Shown here one piece after another: positions 1 through 8,621 of a stretch of 64,000 nt of DNA. The stretch's first letter is position 1. Each line of letters starts with the position of its first letter. The notes below the pieces were generated by a model, which worked only from the letters and a program-made list of their open reading frames with translations, made no database searches and was not told the origin of the DNA. The stretch comes from Pseudomonas sp. Seg1 (lineage in GTDB: Bacteria; Pseudomonadota; Gammaproteobacteria; Pseudomonadales; Pseudomonadaceae), in assembly GCF_018326005.1 (NCBI RefSeq), contig NZ_AP021903.1, positions 620,001 through 684,000 of the forward strand, in the 5' to 3' direction. The position numbers and the translations under genes are program-made.

Positions 1-933
<933 letters not shown>

Positions 934-1107
934 GCGTCCTAGAGCGCCGTATCTACGATTTAACGCGTAGATCGGCGCTTTGGCGCTGGAGTCGGAACGC
1001 ATATTCACGGATGATATGGCCTTTCCAAGCGCCGGCGTGGCCGAGCGTTCTTCATATTTTTTGAGTATTTTCACTGTGGTCAGCCTTGTGGCGGCCACCT
1101 GGACGGG

Positions 1108-1821
1108 ATGATGACTGCTCTGCGCCCCCTTATTTTTCTGCTCGCCGGCGTTTTGGGCCTGGCGGGTTGCAGCGTTCACCAGCCGGTGTCGCTGTATCAA
1201 CTGGACAGCGGAAGTCCGGTTCAGCCTGCGCAAAGCGCAGGCATGGCTGTTTTGTTGGGCCCGGTGGTCGTAGCCGATTACCTGCAACGTGAGACATTGC
1301 TGCAACGTCAGCCGGACGGCAGTCTGCAAGCGGCGACCGATGGTCGTTGGGCGGGCAGCCTTTCGTCGGATATCGATCAGTTGTTGATGCGTCAGGTGGC
1401 CGGTCATCTGGATAGCCAGCGTGTGGTACTGGCGCCAGCCACAACCGGGTTTACTCCGGATGTGCAGGTCTTGCTGACCATCACACGTCTGGACTCCGGT
1501 CAGAAACAACCGGCGATTCTCGATGCGCAATGGCGCCTGATCGACCGTCGCGGCAAGGTGCGCGATAACCGCATCGTCCATCTGCAGGAGCTGCACGCCG
1601 GAAGCACGGCTTCGCAGGTTCAGGCGCAAGGGATCCTGTTGCAGCGTCTGGCTGAGCAACTGTCAGTGGCGCTCAAGCCACTGGCCAATCAGCCACCTGT
1701 GGCCGAGGCTCCGCGTAAAGCGGCACCGAAACCGGCAGCGCCGGCGGCAGAAGCCGAGAAGCAGCCGAAGATTCCGATGGCATCACCGATTCGTACGGAT
1801 ATGGAAGTGTTCCGCTTCTGA
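1108..1821 (+). CDS. PqiC-like ABC-transport auxiliary lipoprotein
   Basis: 237-residue predicted outer-membrane lipoprotein. Residues 1-21 form a short signal peptide ending in the lipobox LAGC, so the mature protein would start at the lipidated cysteine. The body resembles the PqiC / DUF330 family: an early YQLDS strand, a GPVVVADYLQR segment and a conserved VQVLLTITRLDS strand. PqiC-type proteins work with MCE transporters (PqiAB) in moving lipids between membranes, but no MCE gene is adjacent here, so this one is an orphan subunit or serves a distant partner. The C-terminus (from about residue 195) is a Pro/Ala/Lys-rich tail. Two adjacent ATGs (1108, 1111) are possible starts. It is monocistronic: a strong terminator follows 21 bases after the stop. 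Confidence 0.75.
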   Translation: MMTALRPLIFLLAGVLGLAGCSVHQPVSLYQLDSGSPVQPAQSAGMAVLLGPVVVADYLQRETLLQRQPDGSLQAATDGRWAGSLSSDIDQLLMRQVAGHLDSQRVVLAPATTGFTPDVQVLLTITRLDSGQKQPAILDAQWRLIDRRGKVRDNRIVHLQELHAGSTASQVQAQGILLQRLAEQLSVALKPLANQPPVAEAPRKAAPKPAAPAAEAEKQPKIPMASPIRTDMEVFRF

Positions 1822-1842
1822 CGCTGGATCGAGTCAGAACAG

Positions 1843-1866
1843 AGCCCGCCTTGTGCGGGCTTTGTT
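1843..1866 (+). terminator. Rho-independent terminator after the PqiC-like gene
   Basis: Perfect 7-bp stem AGCCCGC/GCGGGCT with a 5-base loop, followed by TTTGTTGT. It lies 21 bases after the stop codon of the lipoprotein gene. Confidence 0.8.
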
Positions 1867-1908
1867 GTGTCTGGTGGCTGGAGATCTTTGTGTTCAGTGC
1901 TGGCCTCA

Positions 1909-1996
1909 TCGCGGGCAAGCCCGCTCCCACGGGTTATCCGGCGTTGCACGGGTCTTGTGAACACCGCTACTCCTGTGGGAGCGGGCTTGCCCGCGA
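1909..1996. repeat. Inverted pair of Pseudomonas REP elements (REPIN)
   Basis: Two 22-base arms, TCGCGGGCAAGCCCGCTCC(CAC) at 1909-1930 and its exact reverse complement at 1975-1996, flank a 44-base spacer. This is the common intergenic REP doublet of fluorescent pseudomonads and lies between two convergent genes. Confidence 0.85.
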
Positions 1997-2015
1997 AGGG
2001 GCCAGTGAAGGCAAC

Positions 2016-2050
2016 AAAAAAGCCCGCAGACAATCACTCGTCTGCGGGCT
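2016..2050 (-). terminator. Terminator of the YtjB/AhpA-like gene
   Basis: On the minus strand, a perfect 10-bp stem AGCCCGCAGA/TCTGCGGGCT with a 10-base loop runs into TTTTTGTTG. It starts 22 bases after the stop codon of the leftward gene at 2072-3577. Confidence 0.85.
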
Positions 2051-2071
2051 TCGATGTTTCAGGCTTGAGGC

Positions 2072-3577
2072 TTAAGCCCGGCGCTCATGCATCCGCGCCA
2101 GTTGCCGCTCAAGCATCGACGGATAAGGCTCCATCAACCGCTCCACGCAGCAAGCGCCCTCAGGGCTGGCAATCGGGCGGATCCGTGCACGCTGGCGAAT
2201 AAGTGCGTCATCACTGATCTTGCGCTCGACCAGCAGCAGATTGCGGCTGTGTTGCGACAGGGCCAGTGCATCCTGGGCCGAATCGGTGAGCAGCAGATCA
2301 ATCTGACTAAGACCGAACAGCTCATCACCCAGGGTCAGGCCCAGCTGCAATTGCAGGGTAATACCGCTGTCCGCCACTTCAATCTGCAACTGATGGCCCA
2401 GCGCCCGCAACAACTCGCCGCAGCAGATGGCGTTGGTCAGGTAATCGTCACCGCAATCTTCGGTGTGGAACAGCATCAGCGTGCTGCCGTCGTTCAGGGT
2501 TTCGATTTCACCCTGATACAGCGAAGCGGCTTGATCGAGGCAGTCGCGATAGCGTTCCTGCAATTCGTCCAGTCGCGCTTTAGGCAAACGGCGCAGCTGC
2601 TCTTGCGAACCCAGTTGCACCGCCAGCACGGCCGTGTGTTGCGGCACGCTTGGCGTCGCTTTGCGAATCACCGGGTGCGCGGTTTGAGCAAGCGATTCGT
2701 CACGCAGATCGGCGAACGCGTCATCGTCCTCATCGTCTTCGACGGTGCTGACTACATGGCGAGGCGCGGGTTTTTGCGCAGCCAGCGGGCGAGTCTCGTC
2801 GAAGCTCGGATCACGCAGGTTGCGCACTTCGAACTCAGGCTCGTCGTCCTCGTCTACGAACTCGGGTTCCGGTTCAGGCGCAGGTTCCGGCGCGTAGTTG
2901 GCGTGCAACTGACGAGCCAGATCGCCGATTTCATCCTGACGGTCGATGCCCGGCGTGTGCTCGTCGATTCGGCGCAGCCAGACGCGCAACTGCAGCAACG
3001 GCGTCGACAGGTAACGGCCCATACGCAGGCTCAAGGCTAGCGACAGCGCCAACAGAATCGCACTCAAAATGCCCATGCTTTGCAGGCTGATGGTCATCGG
3101 CTGCTGGAACTGATCCATGTCGAGGCTGATGCGCAGTTGCCCGGCCGTCACGTCCTGGAAAGTGATCTTGCTCTCGTACATGCCTTCGGCTTCGCCCAAA
3201 AGGCTGTGCTTGGGGCGCTGACCGGATTCGGCGAGGATGCGGTTGTCCACGCTATAGATCGCCGCGTGGGCCACCAGTTTGTTCTTGGTCAGGTTATTGA
3301 GCAGCACGTTGAGGCTGAGGATGTCGTTGGACACCAACAGCTCCGTGGCGGAAGTGGCGGTCTGCGTGGTCAGGCTTTCGCCCAGCGCATCGGCCTGCTC
3401 GTGCATGGCCTGCTTGAATTGCAAACCCATCACGCCGGCATAGATCACCAGGGCCAGAGCGACCAGGATCACGTTATGGCTGGCAATGCGCAATGCAATC
3501 GGTACACGGCGATGGCGCAGTGCACGGAAGATCAGCAGGAAGAAGTTATCGGTTTTAACTGGCGTGGGCCGGTTCAC
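2072..3577 (-). CDS. AhpA/YtjB-family membrane protein with a degenerate nucleotide-cyclase-like C-terminal domain
   Basis: 501 residues. The N-terminal half matches the YtjB (Smp)/AhpA family, a membrane protein often found next to serB: TM1 at about 31-53 (NVILVALALVIYAGVMGL), an extracytoplasmic region, TM2 at about 167-186, then a short HAMP-like juxtamembrane segment. Residues 230-310 are acidic and Pro/Glu-rich (low complexity). The last ~190 residues read like a class III nucleotide-cyclase fold: a start VLAVQLGS, a helix YRDCLDQAASLYQGEIE, then LNDGSTLMLFH where active enzymes have GDG, and a later LQLGLTLGDELFG. The metal-binding aspartates are not where expected, so catalysis is doubtful and a sensory or regulatory role is inferred. 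It is divergent from serB across about 130 bases. Family function is unknown; E. coli ytjB is linked to haemolysin expression only through the AhpA name. Confidence 0.75.
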   Translation of the reverse strand: MNRPTPVKTDNFFLLIFRALRHRRVPIALRIASHNVILVALALVIYAGVMGLQFKQAMHEQADALGESLTTQTATSATELLVSNDILSLNVLLNNLTKNKLVAHAAIYSVDNRILAESGQRPKHSLLGEAEGMYESKITFQDVTAGQLRISLDMDQFQQPMTISLQSMGILSAILLALSLALSLRMGRYLSTPLLQLRVWLRRIDEHTPGIDRQDEIGDLARQLHANYAPEPAPEPEPEFVDEDDEPEFEVRNLRDPSFDETRPLAAQKPAPRHVVSTVEDDEDDDAFADLRDESLAQTAHPVIRKATPSVPQHTAVLAVQLGSQEQLRRLPKARLDELQERYRDCLDQAASLYQGEIETLNDGSTLMLFHTEDCGDDYLTNAICCGELLRALGHQLQIEVADSGITLQLQLGLTLGDELFGLSQIDLLLTDSAQDALALSQHSRNLLLVERKISDDALIRQRARIRPIASPEGACCVERLMEPYPSMLERQLARMHERRA

Positions 3578-3711
3578 TGAGCTCGGCTCTTTTGTCCGTG
3601 AAGTTGACGCGCAGTATAGCGACAGGCCCTAGACCGGCAAAGCGCTCGCGGTGCCCGATGGTCACTGAAAGTGGGTAGAATGCGGTTTTTTTCCAGTTGC
3701 GGGGGTGCGCG

Positions 3712-4926
3712 TTGCGCGAAATCGTCCTGATTAACATCACGGGAGTCGACCGTCCGGGTCTGACGGCGGCCATTACCGGTGTTCTGGCACAGGGTGGCGT
3801 GAACATTCTCGACATCGGTCAGGCGGTGATCCACGACATGCTGTCGTTCGGCATCCTGGTGGAAATTCCCGATTCCGAGCAGGGTAAATCCGTGCTCAAG
3901 GACATCCTGTTCAAGGGCTACGAGCTCGATCAGCAGGTGCGTTTCACCCCGGTGTCCGAAGAGGATTACCAGCAATGGGTGGGCAATCAGGGCAAAAAGC
4001 GCCACATCGTTACCCTGCTGACCCGCAAAGTGACCGCCGGCCAACTGCAGGCTGTCAGCTCGATCACCGCCAAATATGGCTTGAACATCGATCACATCGA
4101 CCGTCTGTCGGGTCGCATGCCATTGGACACCCCGGCCGACAAGGGCAAGGGCTGCATCGAGTTCTCCGTGCGTGGTGAAGCGGCGGATCCGCAGGCGCTG
4201 CGCGCTGAATTCCTCAGCGTCGCTCAAGAGCTGAACGTCGATATCGCCTTCCAGGAAGATTCGCTGTTCCGTCGCAATCGTCGTCTGGCGGTGTTCGACA
4301 TGGACTCGACGCTGATCGAAGCTGAAGTCATCGATGAATTGGCCAAGGCTGCCGGCGTCGGCGAGCAGGTTTCGGCGATCACTGAGCGGGCGATGGCTGG
4401 CGAACTGGATTTCCGCGCCAGTTTCAAGGAGCGTCTGGCGCTGCTCAAGGGCCTGGACGTCAGCGTGCTGGACTCGATCGGCGCCTCGCTGCGGCTGACC
4501 GAAGGTGCAGAAACCCTGTTCGCCGAACTCAAGCGTCTAGGCTACAAGACTGCAATCCTGTCCGGTGGCTTCACCTATTTCGCCAAACAGTTGCAAGCCA
4601 AACTCGGCATCGACTATGTGTTCGCCAACGAACTGGAAGTGGTCGACGGCAAATGCACCGGCGTGGCGATCGAGCCGATTGTCGACGCGCAGCGCAAGGC
4701 TGACCTGCTGAAGGAGCTGGCGCACAAGGAAGGTTTGCGTCTGGAGCAGACCATCGCGGTCGGCGACGGCGCGAATGACCTGCCGATGCTGGCGATTGCC
4801 GGATTGGGTGTGGCGTTCCGTGCCAAGCCGCTGGTCAAGCAGTCGGCGAAGCAGGCGATCTCGACGTTGGGTCTTGATGGCGTGTTGTATCTGCTGGGTT
4901 TCCGCGATCGCGACGGGCAGCTCTAA
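3712..4926 (+). CDS. serB: Phosphoserine phosphatase SerB with N-terminal ACT domains
   Basis: 404 residues. It catalyses the last step of L-serine synthesis, phosphoserine to serine, in the cytoplasm. The first ~180 residues contain two ACT-like folds (REIVLINITGVDRPGLT; then KKRHIVTLLTRKVTAGQL), typical of the long Pseudomonas/mycobacterial SerB type and likely amino-acid sensing. The HAD phosphatase core follows: motif I FDMDSTLIEAE (nucleophile and acid/base aspartates), motif II ILSGGFTYF and motif III/IV GDGANDLPM. The chosen start is the TTG at 3712, preceded at 5-base spacing by GGGGGTG; the in-frame TTG at 3697 lacks a good site. The gene reads away from the YtjB-like gene. Confidence 0.93.
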   Translation: MREIVLINITGVDRPGLTAAITGVLAQGGVNILDIGQAVIHDMLSFGILVEIPDSEQGKSVLKDILFKGYELDQQVRFTPVSEEDYQQWVGNQGKKRHIVTLLTRKVTAGQLQAVSSITAKYGLNIDHIDRLSGRMPLDTPADKGKGCIEFSVRGEAADPQALRAEFLSVAQELNVDIAFQEDSLFRRNRRLAVFDMDSTLIEAEVIDELAKAAGVGEQVSAITERAMAGELDFRASFKERLALLKGLDVSVLDSIGASLRLTEGAETLFAELKRLGYKTAILSGGFTYFAKQLQAKLGIDYVFANELEVVDGKCTGVAIEPIVDAQRKADLLKELAHKEGLRLEQTIAVGDGANDLPMLAIAGLGVAFRAKPLVKQSAKQAISTLGLDGVLYLLGFRDRDGQL

Positions 4927-4941
4927 GCCTGGTGCGGGCCT

Positions 4942-5050
4942 CTGTGGCGAGGGAGCTTGCTCCCGCAGGACTGCGCAGCAGGCCCCTTCTTTTGCTGGAT
5001 ACCGAGGGAGTCGCTTCGCAACTCAGCGGGAGCAAGCTCCCTCGCCACAG
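4942..5050. repeat. Inverted REP pair between serB and the PilZ-like gene
   Basis: A 25-base arm at 4942-4966 (CTGTGGCGAGGGAGCTTGCT...) is repeated as an exact reverse complement at 5026-5050 around a 59-base spacer. It is a different REP subtype from the 1.9-kb pair. It occupies the place where PAO1, as I recall it, carries fimX. Confidence 0.85.
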
Positions 5051-5065
5051 GTTTCTGGATTGCCC

Positions 5066-6820
5066 CTAAAGCGACTTCCACAACGAATCAAAATCCTCCT
5101 CGCTCCCGCCATTCTGCGCGGCCTCCAGCGAGCGATAAGCAAACTGATTGAAACTGTGCGTACTCGCCACCCGTCGATCCAGCCCGGCGCGGTGCTCCTC
5201 GCCGTGGGTGTTGATCAGCACTTTATTGCCTTCCTGAAACGGCAGTCGTGGTGCCAGCAAGGTTGCCGGTAAATCGATTGCGCTGATTTCCGGCAGCAGT
5301 AATCCGCGTAAATAGTGACTGTGGTCGTCTCGCGAACGCACCAGTTGCAAGCCGCATGGCTGTGCATGGGGCGCCACCAGTTCGATGCCCATCTGCGTTC
5401 CGCCACCGCGCACTTGCCGGATCCAGCGAATCACCGCGATGCTCCAGCCCAGACTCGCACTGTCCTGAATCCCGAGCATTTCCCCGGCCTGCAACTCGGC
5501 GGGCACGTCTTTCGGCCAGCCAAGGCAATAACCTCCGGGGCTGTGATTGATCACTGGCAACGCATAGGTCGGATAGTGCGGCGTGTTGTCGGTGCTGTTT
5601 TCGTCCTCGACCAGATGGTCGTACTGAATTTCCTCATAAGGCAGGAACTCATCAGCCTGGCTTTGCGGAGCGGCATCGAAGGCCTGACTCCAGCTGTCTT
5701 TTTCTCCCTTGGCCACCACGCTGCTGAAGTTCGCCGCACGGGCCCCGGGATGCTTGAGCAATTCGCTGAACGTGCGTTCGCCGCCGAGGTAGAAGTGCAG
5801 GGCGCTCATGCCCACGCACACGGTCAAAGTGCCCTGACCCATGGTGCGTTGAAAGCTGCGCTCGGCGGTCTGGCCCCAGGTTGTGTGCAAGTGTTGCAGG
5901 GTATCGAAGCTGAGGCCTGTCGGGATCGGTAGTGGCGTCGAGGTGTCCTGACGCAGCAGATGCGCTTCGATGGCATTCACCAACGGCTGCGGATCGAAAC
6001 CGAGCAGCCCGGGCTTTTGCTCACTACGAAACATCGAGCGGTAGCGCGGGCCGACGTCGATGTCGGCGCTGATCGCAAACAAGCCATCGTCCGGACTGCC
6101 GGGGCGCAGCTTGAGCAAGGCGCTCCACGGCTCCAACACTTCCGCGAGCCGGGCGATCTGGTTTTGGCGCAGTTGGTTGCAACGGGCGCTGCCCAATAAC
6201 AGGGTGGCGATGTAAGTCTGTTCGAGGCTCAGCTCCGTGGTCAGGCTGGCGAGGTCGTCATGCACGCGGCGCTGATGCAACTGCAATTCACAGGCGAGGC
6301 GATACAGCTGATGCAGCTCGAACCACAGGTGTTCCGGCGGCGAACTGTACAACTGCGTGGCGCGCACCAGTTGACCCTTGAGTGCATGCGCCGCCCGTTG
6401 CAGGGCCAGGCTGATCAGCGCCGCGCGATCCTTGCTGTACTTGGGCGCGATGCGCAAAAGGATCTGTTTGTAGCCGATGGCCAGCTGACTTTGCAGCGTC
6501 TGACACAGGTTGCTGATCTTGCGCGAGCGCTCATCAAGCATGATTGCCTGATGCAGGAAGTGCCGCTCCAGGTGCTGGCAGACGAAATACACCTCGGGGC
6601 GCAGCAGCTCCAGCAGTTGCAGGCGATTGTCACTGGGGGTCAGCAACTGATTGAGCTCGCCCAGTCCTTGATACAACTGGCGGGCGGTTTCGCCGATGTT
6701 GGCTTTTGGCAGGCCGGCGATCCAGCGCTTGAGGTCGCGCGGTGTGGCGTCGCAAAACGACAGGCGCGATTGCGTCGGAGTGGGTGCGCTTAGCAGCGGT
6801 GGGGAATTGGTCTGGCTCAT
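5066..6820 (-). CDS. Conserved protein with a PilZ-like C-terminal domain (PA4958-type)
   Basis: 584 residues, no signal peptide or clear membrane segment. The long N-terminal part is mostly helical (for example LLRPEVYFVCQHLERHFLHQA). The C-terminal ~200 residues contain a PilZ-like beta-barrel pattern with NHSPGG, the (D/N)xSxxG signature, followed by QAGEMLGIQD and QMGIELVAP. The preceding RxxxR motif needed for c-di-GMP binding in canonical PilZ domains is not visible, so ligand binding is uncertain. The start chosen is the ATG at 6820 (MSQTNSPP); upstream in-frame ATGs at 6832 and further lack better ribosome-binding sites. It lies downstream of psd in the same direction, separated by a palindrome. 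In PAO1 the homologous position, as I recall it, adjoins fimX, a c-di-GMP gene, which is absent here. Confidence 0.6.
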   Translation of the reverse strand: MSQTNSPPLLSAPTPTQSRLSFCDATPRDLKRWIAGLPKANIGETARQLYQGLGELNQLLTPSDNRLQLLELLRPEVYFVCQHLERHFLHQAIMLDERSRKISNLCQTLQSQLAIGYKQILLRIAPKYSKDRAALISLALQRAAHALKGQLVRATQLYSSPPEHLWFELHQLYRLACELQLHQRRVHDDLASLTTELSLEQTYIATLLLGSARCNQLRQNQIARLAEVLEPWSALLKLRPGSPDDGLFAISADIDVGPRYRSMFRSEQKPGLLGFDPQPLVNAIEAHLLRQDTSTPLPIPTGLSFDTLQHLHTTWGQTAERSFQRTMGQGTLTVCVGMSALHFYLGGERTFSELLKHPGARAANFSSVVAKGEKDSWSQAFDAAPQSQADEFLPYEEIQYDHLVEDENSTDNTPHYPTYALPVINHSPGGYCLGWPKDVPAELQAGEMLGIQDSASLGWSIAVIRWIRQVRGGGTQMGIELVAPHAQPCGLQLVRSRDDHSHYLRGLLLPEISAIDLPATLLAPRLPFQEGNKVLINTHGEEHRAGLDRRVASTHSFNQFAYRSLEAAQNGGSEEDFDSLWKSL

Positions 6821-6850
6821 GCCAAAAACCATAGCAGCAAATGCTGCAAC

Positions 6851-6877
6851 CTGTGGGAGCCGAAGCGGCTCCCACAG
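6851..6877. repeat. Short REP-type palindrome
   Basis: CTGTGGGAGCC, a 5-base loop and the exact reverse complement GGCTCCCACAG, just after the psd stop codon. It is a single REP-like hairpin with no U-tract and could act as an mRNA 3'-end stabiliser between psd and the PilZ-like gene. Confidence 0.75.
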
Positions 6878-6884
6878 CAAGGCA

Positions 6885-7745
6885 TCAGGCTTTTGGCAGT
6901 GCCAGGCCTTGGCCCATTTGTACTGGCGAACCAGCAGCCAACTCCTCGGCCCACTTCACTTGATCCGGGCCGAACAGCACGATCGCGGTCGAGCCCAGCT
7001 TGAAGCGGCCCAGTTCAGCACCTTTTTCCAGATGGATCGGCGCACGGGCGGCTTCGTCGTAGCGGAAGGTTTTCAGTTCACGCTTGGGCGGCGTGACCAG
7101 ACCGGCCCACACGGTTTCGATCGAAGCAACGATCATCGCGCCCACCAGCACAACAGCCATCGGCCCGCGCTCGGTGTCGAAGATGCACGCTACGCGCTCA
7201 TTGCGGGCGAACAGTTCCGGCACGTTTTCGGCGGTGGTCTGGTTGACCGAGAAGATCCGGCCCGGGATGTAGACCATTTCGCGCAGGGTGCCGGCCAGCG
7301 GCATGTGCACGCGGTGGTAGTCCTTCGGCGACAGGTAAATAGTCGCGAAGTCGCCACCCATGAACGGCGCCGCATTGGCCGCGTCACCGCCGAGCAGTTC
7401 CAGCACGCTGAAGCTGTGGCCCTTGGCCTGGAACACGCGACCGTGTTCGATCGGGCCGAGTTGGCTGACCGCACCGTCGGCCGGGCTGAGAATCGCGCCC
7501 GGCGTCTGGTCCAGTGGGCGCGCGCCGTCTTTCAGGGCACGGGTGAAGAAGGCGTTGAAGTGCTCGTAAGCGGTCAGGTCTTCAACCAGCGCTTGCGACA
7601 TGTCGACTTGGTAGCGTTTGGCGAACCATTGGGTGAAGGCATTCTTGAACCAGCGCACGCGGCACTCGGCGATGCAACCGGCCAGGCGCGACAGCAGGTG
7701 ATGAGGCAGCAGGTACTGACTGAGGATAAACAGACGCTCTTTCAT
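6885..7745 (-). CDS. psd: Phosphatidylserine decarboxylase proenzyme
   Basis: 286 residues. It converts phosphatidylserine to phosphatidylethanolamine at the inner membrane. The self-cleavage motif LGST is present at about residues 250-253 (cleavage G251/S252), which would give a beta chain and a 35-residue pyruvoyl alpha chain. Other family blocks are ILSPADG and the His-containing [12 protein letters not shown] that belongs to the catalytic triad. Length is normal for gamma-proteobacterial Psd. It lies 18 bases downstream of rhdA in the same direction, so the two are probably co-transcribed, as in other pseudomonads. Confidence 0.96.
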   Translation of the reverse strand: MKERLFILSQYLLPHHLLSRLAGCIAECRVRWFKNAFTQWFAKRYQVDMSQALVEDLTAYEHFNAFFTRALKDGARPLDQTPGAILSPADGAVSQLGPIEHGRVFQAKGHSFSVLELLGGDAANAAPFMGGDFATIYLSPKDYHRVHMPLAGTLREMVYIPGRIFSVNQTTAENVPELFARNERVACIFDTERGPMAVVLVGAMIVASIETVWAGLVTPPKRELKTFRYDEAARAPIHLEKGAELGRFKLGSTAIVLFGPDQVKWAEELAAGSPVQMGQGLALPKA

Positions 7746-7763
7746 TAGTTGTCCTTAAAAACC

Positions 7764-8579
7764 TTAAATCTCGACAGGCGTGTCAGGGTGGTTGCCCCAT
7801 TCGCCCCAGGAACCGGCGTAGCCCTTGACCCGCGGATAACCGAGGGACTTGGCCACCAGATAAGTGAAGCCCGACCGGTGATGGGTCTGGCAGTGGGTAA
7901 TGATTTCTTTGTCCTTGGTGATCCCGAGGTCTTCGAGGATCTGCGGCATGTCCGTGCGAATGCGCAGGTGACGTGCCTTGTCCATGCCCGCCGTCCATTC
8001 GAAGTTGACCGCGCCGGGAATGTGCCCGCCCTTGGCTGCGAGCACTTTCTCACCGGAGTATTCCAGCGGCCCGCGTGCATCCCAGATCGCCAGATCGGCG
8101 GCGCCGAGACGGCTTTGCAGGTATTCGCGGGTGGCGGTCGGCTCTTCGTGCAGCGTCAACGGCACCGGGCCGCCGACAGCCGGCGGGACCTGGATCGACA
8201 TCGGCGAACCTTCCGCCAGCCACGCCGGCAGACCGCCATCGACATAGTGGTACTTGTCGTGACCGATCACGTCGAGCAGCCAGATGAAGCGCCCGGCCCA
8301 GCCGCCGCCTTCGTCGTCATAGACCACGTAGACCGCGTCTTTGCGATGGCCCAGTTCACCGAACAACGCTTCCAGATCGGCTTTCGCCGGCAGCAGCCCC
8401 GGCGCCGGCGGCTGGCCGAGCTGGGTGCGTTTCGGGTCGACAAACCGTGCACCGGGCAGGTGACCTTCGGCATAGCGGGCGGGGCTGGTCAGGTCCACCA
8501 GAATCAGTTCGCTGGACTCGAGCCGAGGGAGCAGGTCGCTCGGTTCGATAACGAGCGGCAAGCCAGAGAAGTCAGACAT
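7764..8579 (-). CDS. rhdA: Thiosulfate sulfurtransferase (rhodanese) RhdA
   Basis: 271 residues with two tandem rhodanese domains. The catalytic loop THCQTHHRSG places the sulfur-accepting cysteine at residue 230, as in Azotobacter RhdA, whose HCQTHHR loop is characteristic. The N-terminal domain keeps YVVYDDEGGGWAGRFIW but has no catalytic cysteine, as expected. It transfers sulfane sulfur from thiosulfate to thiophilic acceptors such as cyanide in the cytoplasm. The start at 8579 (MSDFSG) has GGAG upstream and aligns with known RhdA starts; an in-frame ATG six codons earlier is less likely. Upstream of psd. Confidence 0.94.
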   Translation of the reverse strand: MSDFSGLPLVIEPSDLLPRLESSELILVDLTSPARYAEGHLPGARFVDPKRTQLGQPPAPGLLPAKADLEALFGELGHRKDAVYVVYDDEGGGWAGRFIWLLDVIGHDKYHYVDGGLPAWLAEGSPMSIQVPPAVGGPVPLTLHEEPTATREYLQSRLGAADLAIWDARGPLEYSGEKVLAAKGGHIPGAVNFEWTAGMDKARHLRIRTDMPQILEDLGITKDKEIITHCQTHHRSGFTYLVAKSLGYPRVKGYAGSWGEWGNHPDTPVEI

Positions 8580-8621
8580 GTGAGGTCTCCAGAGCACAAA
8601 GGGGAGGATTGTAGCGCAGCC

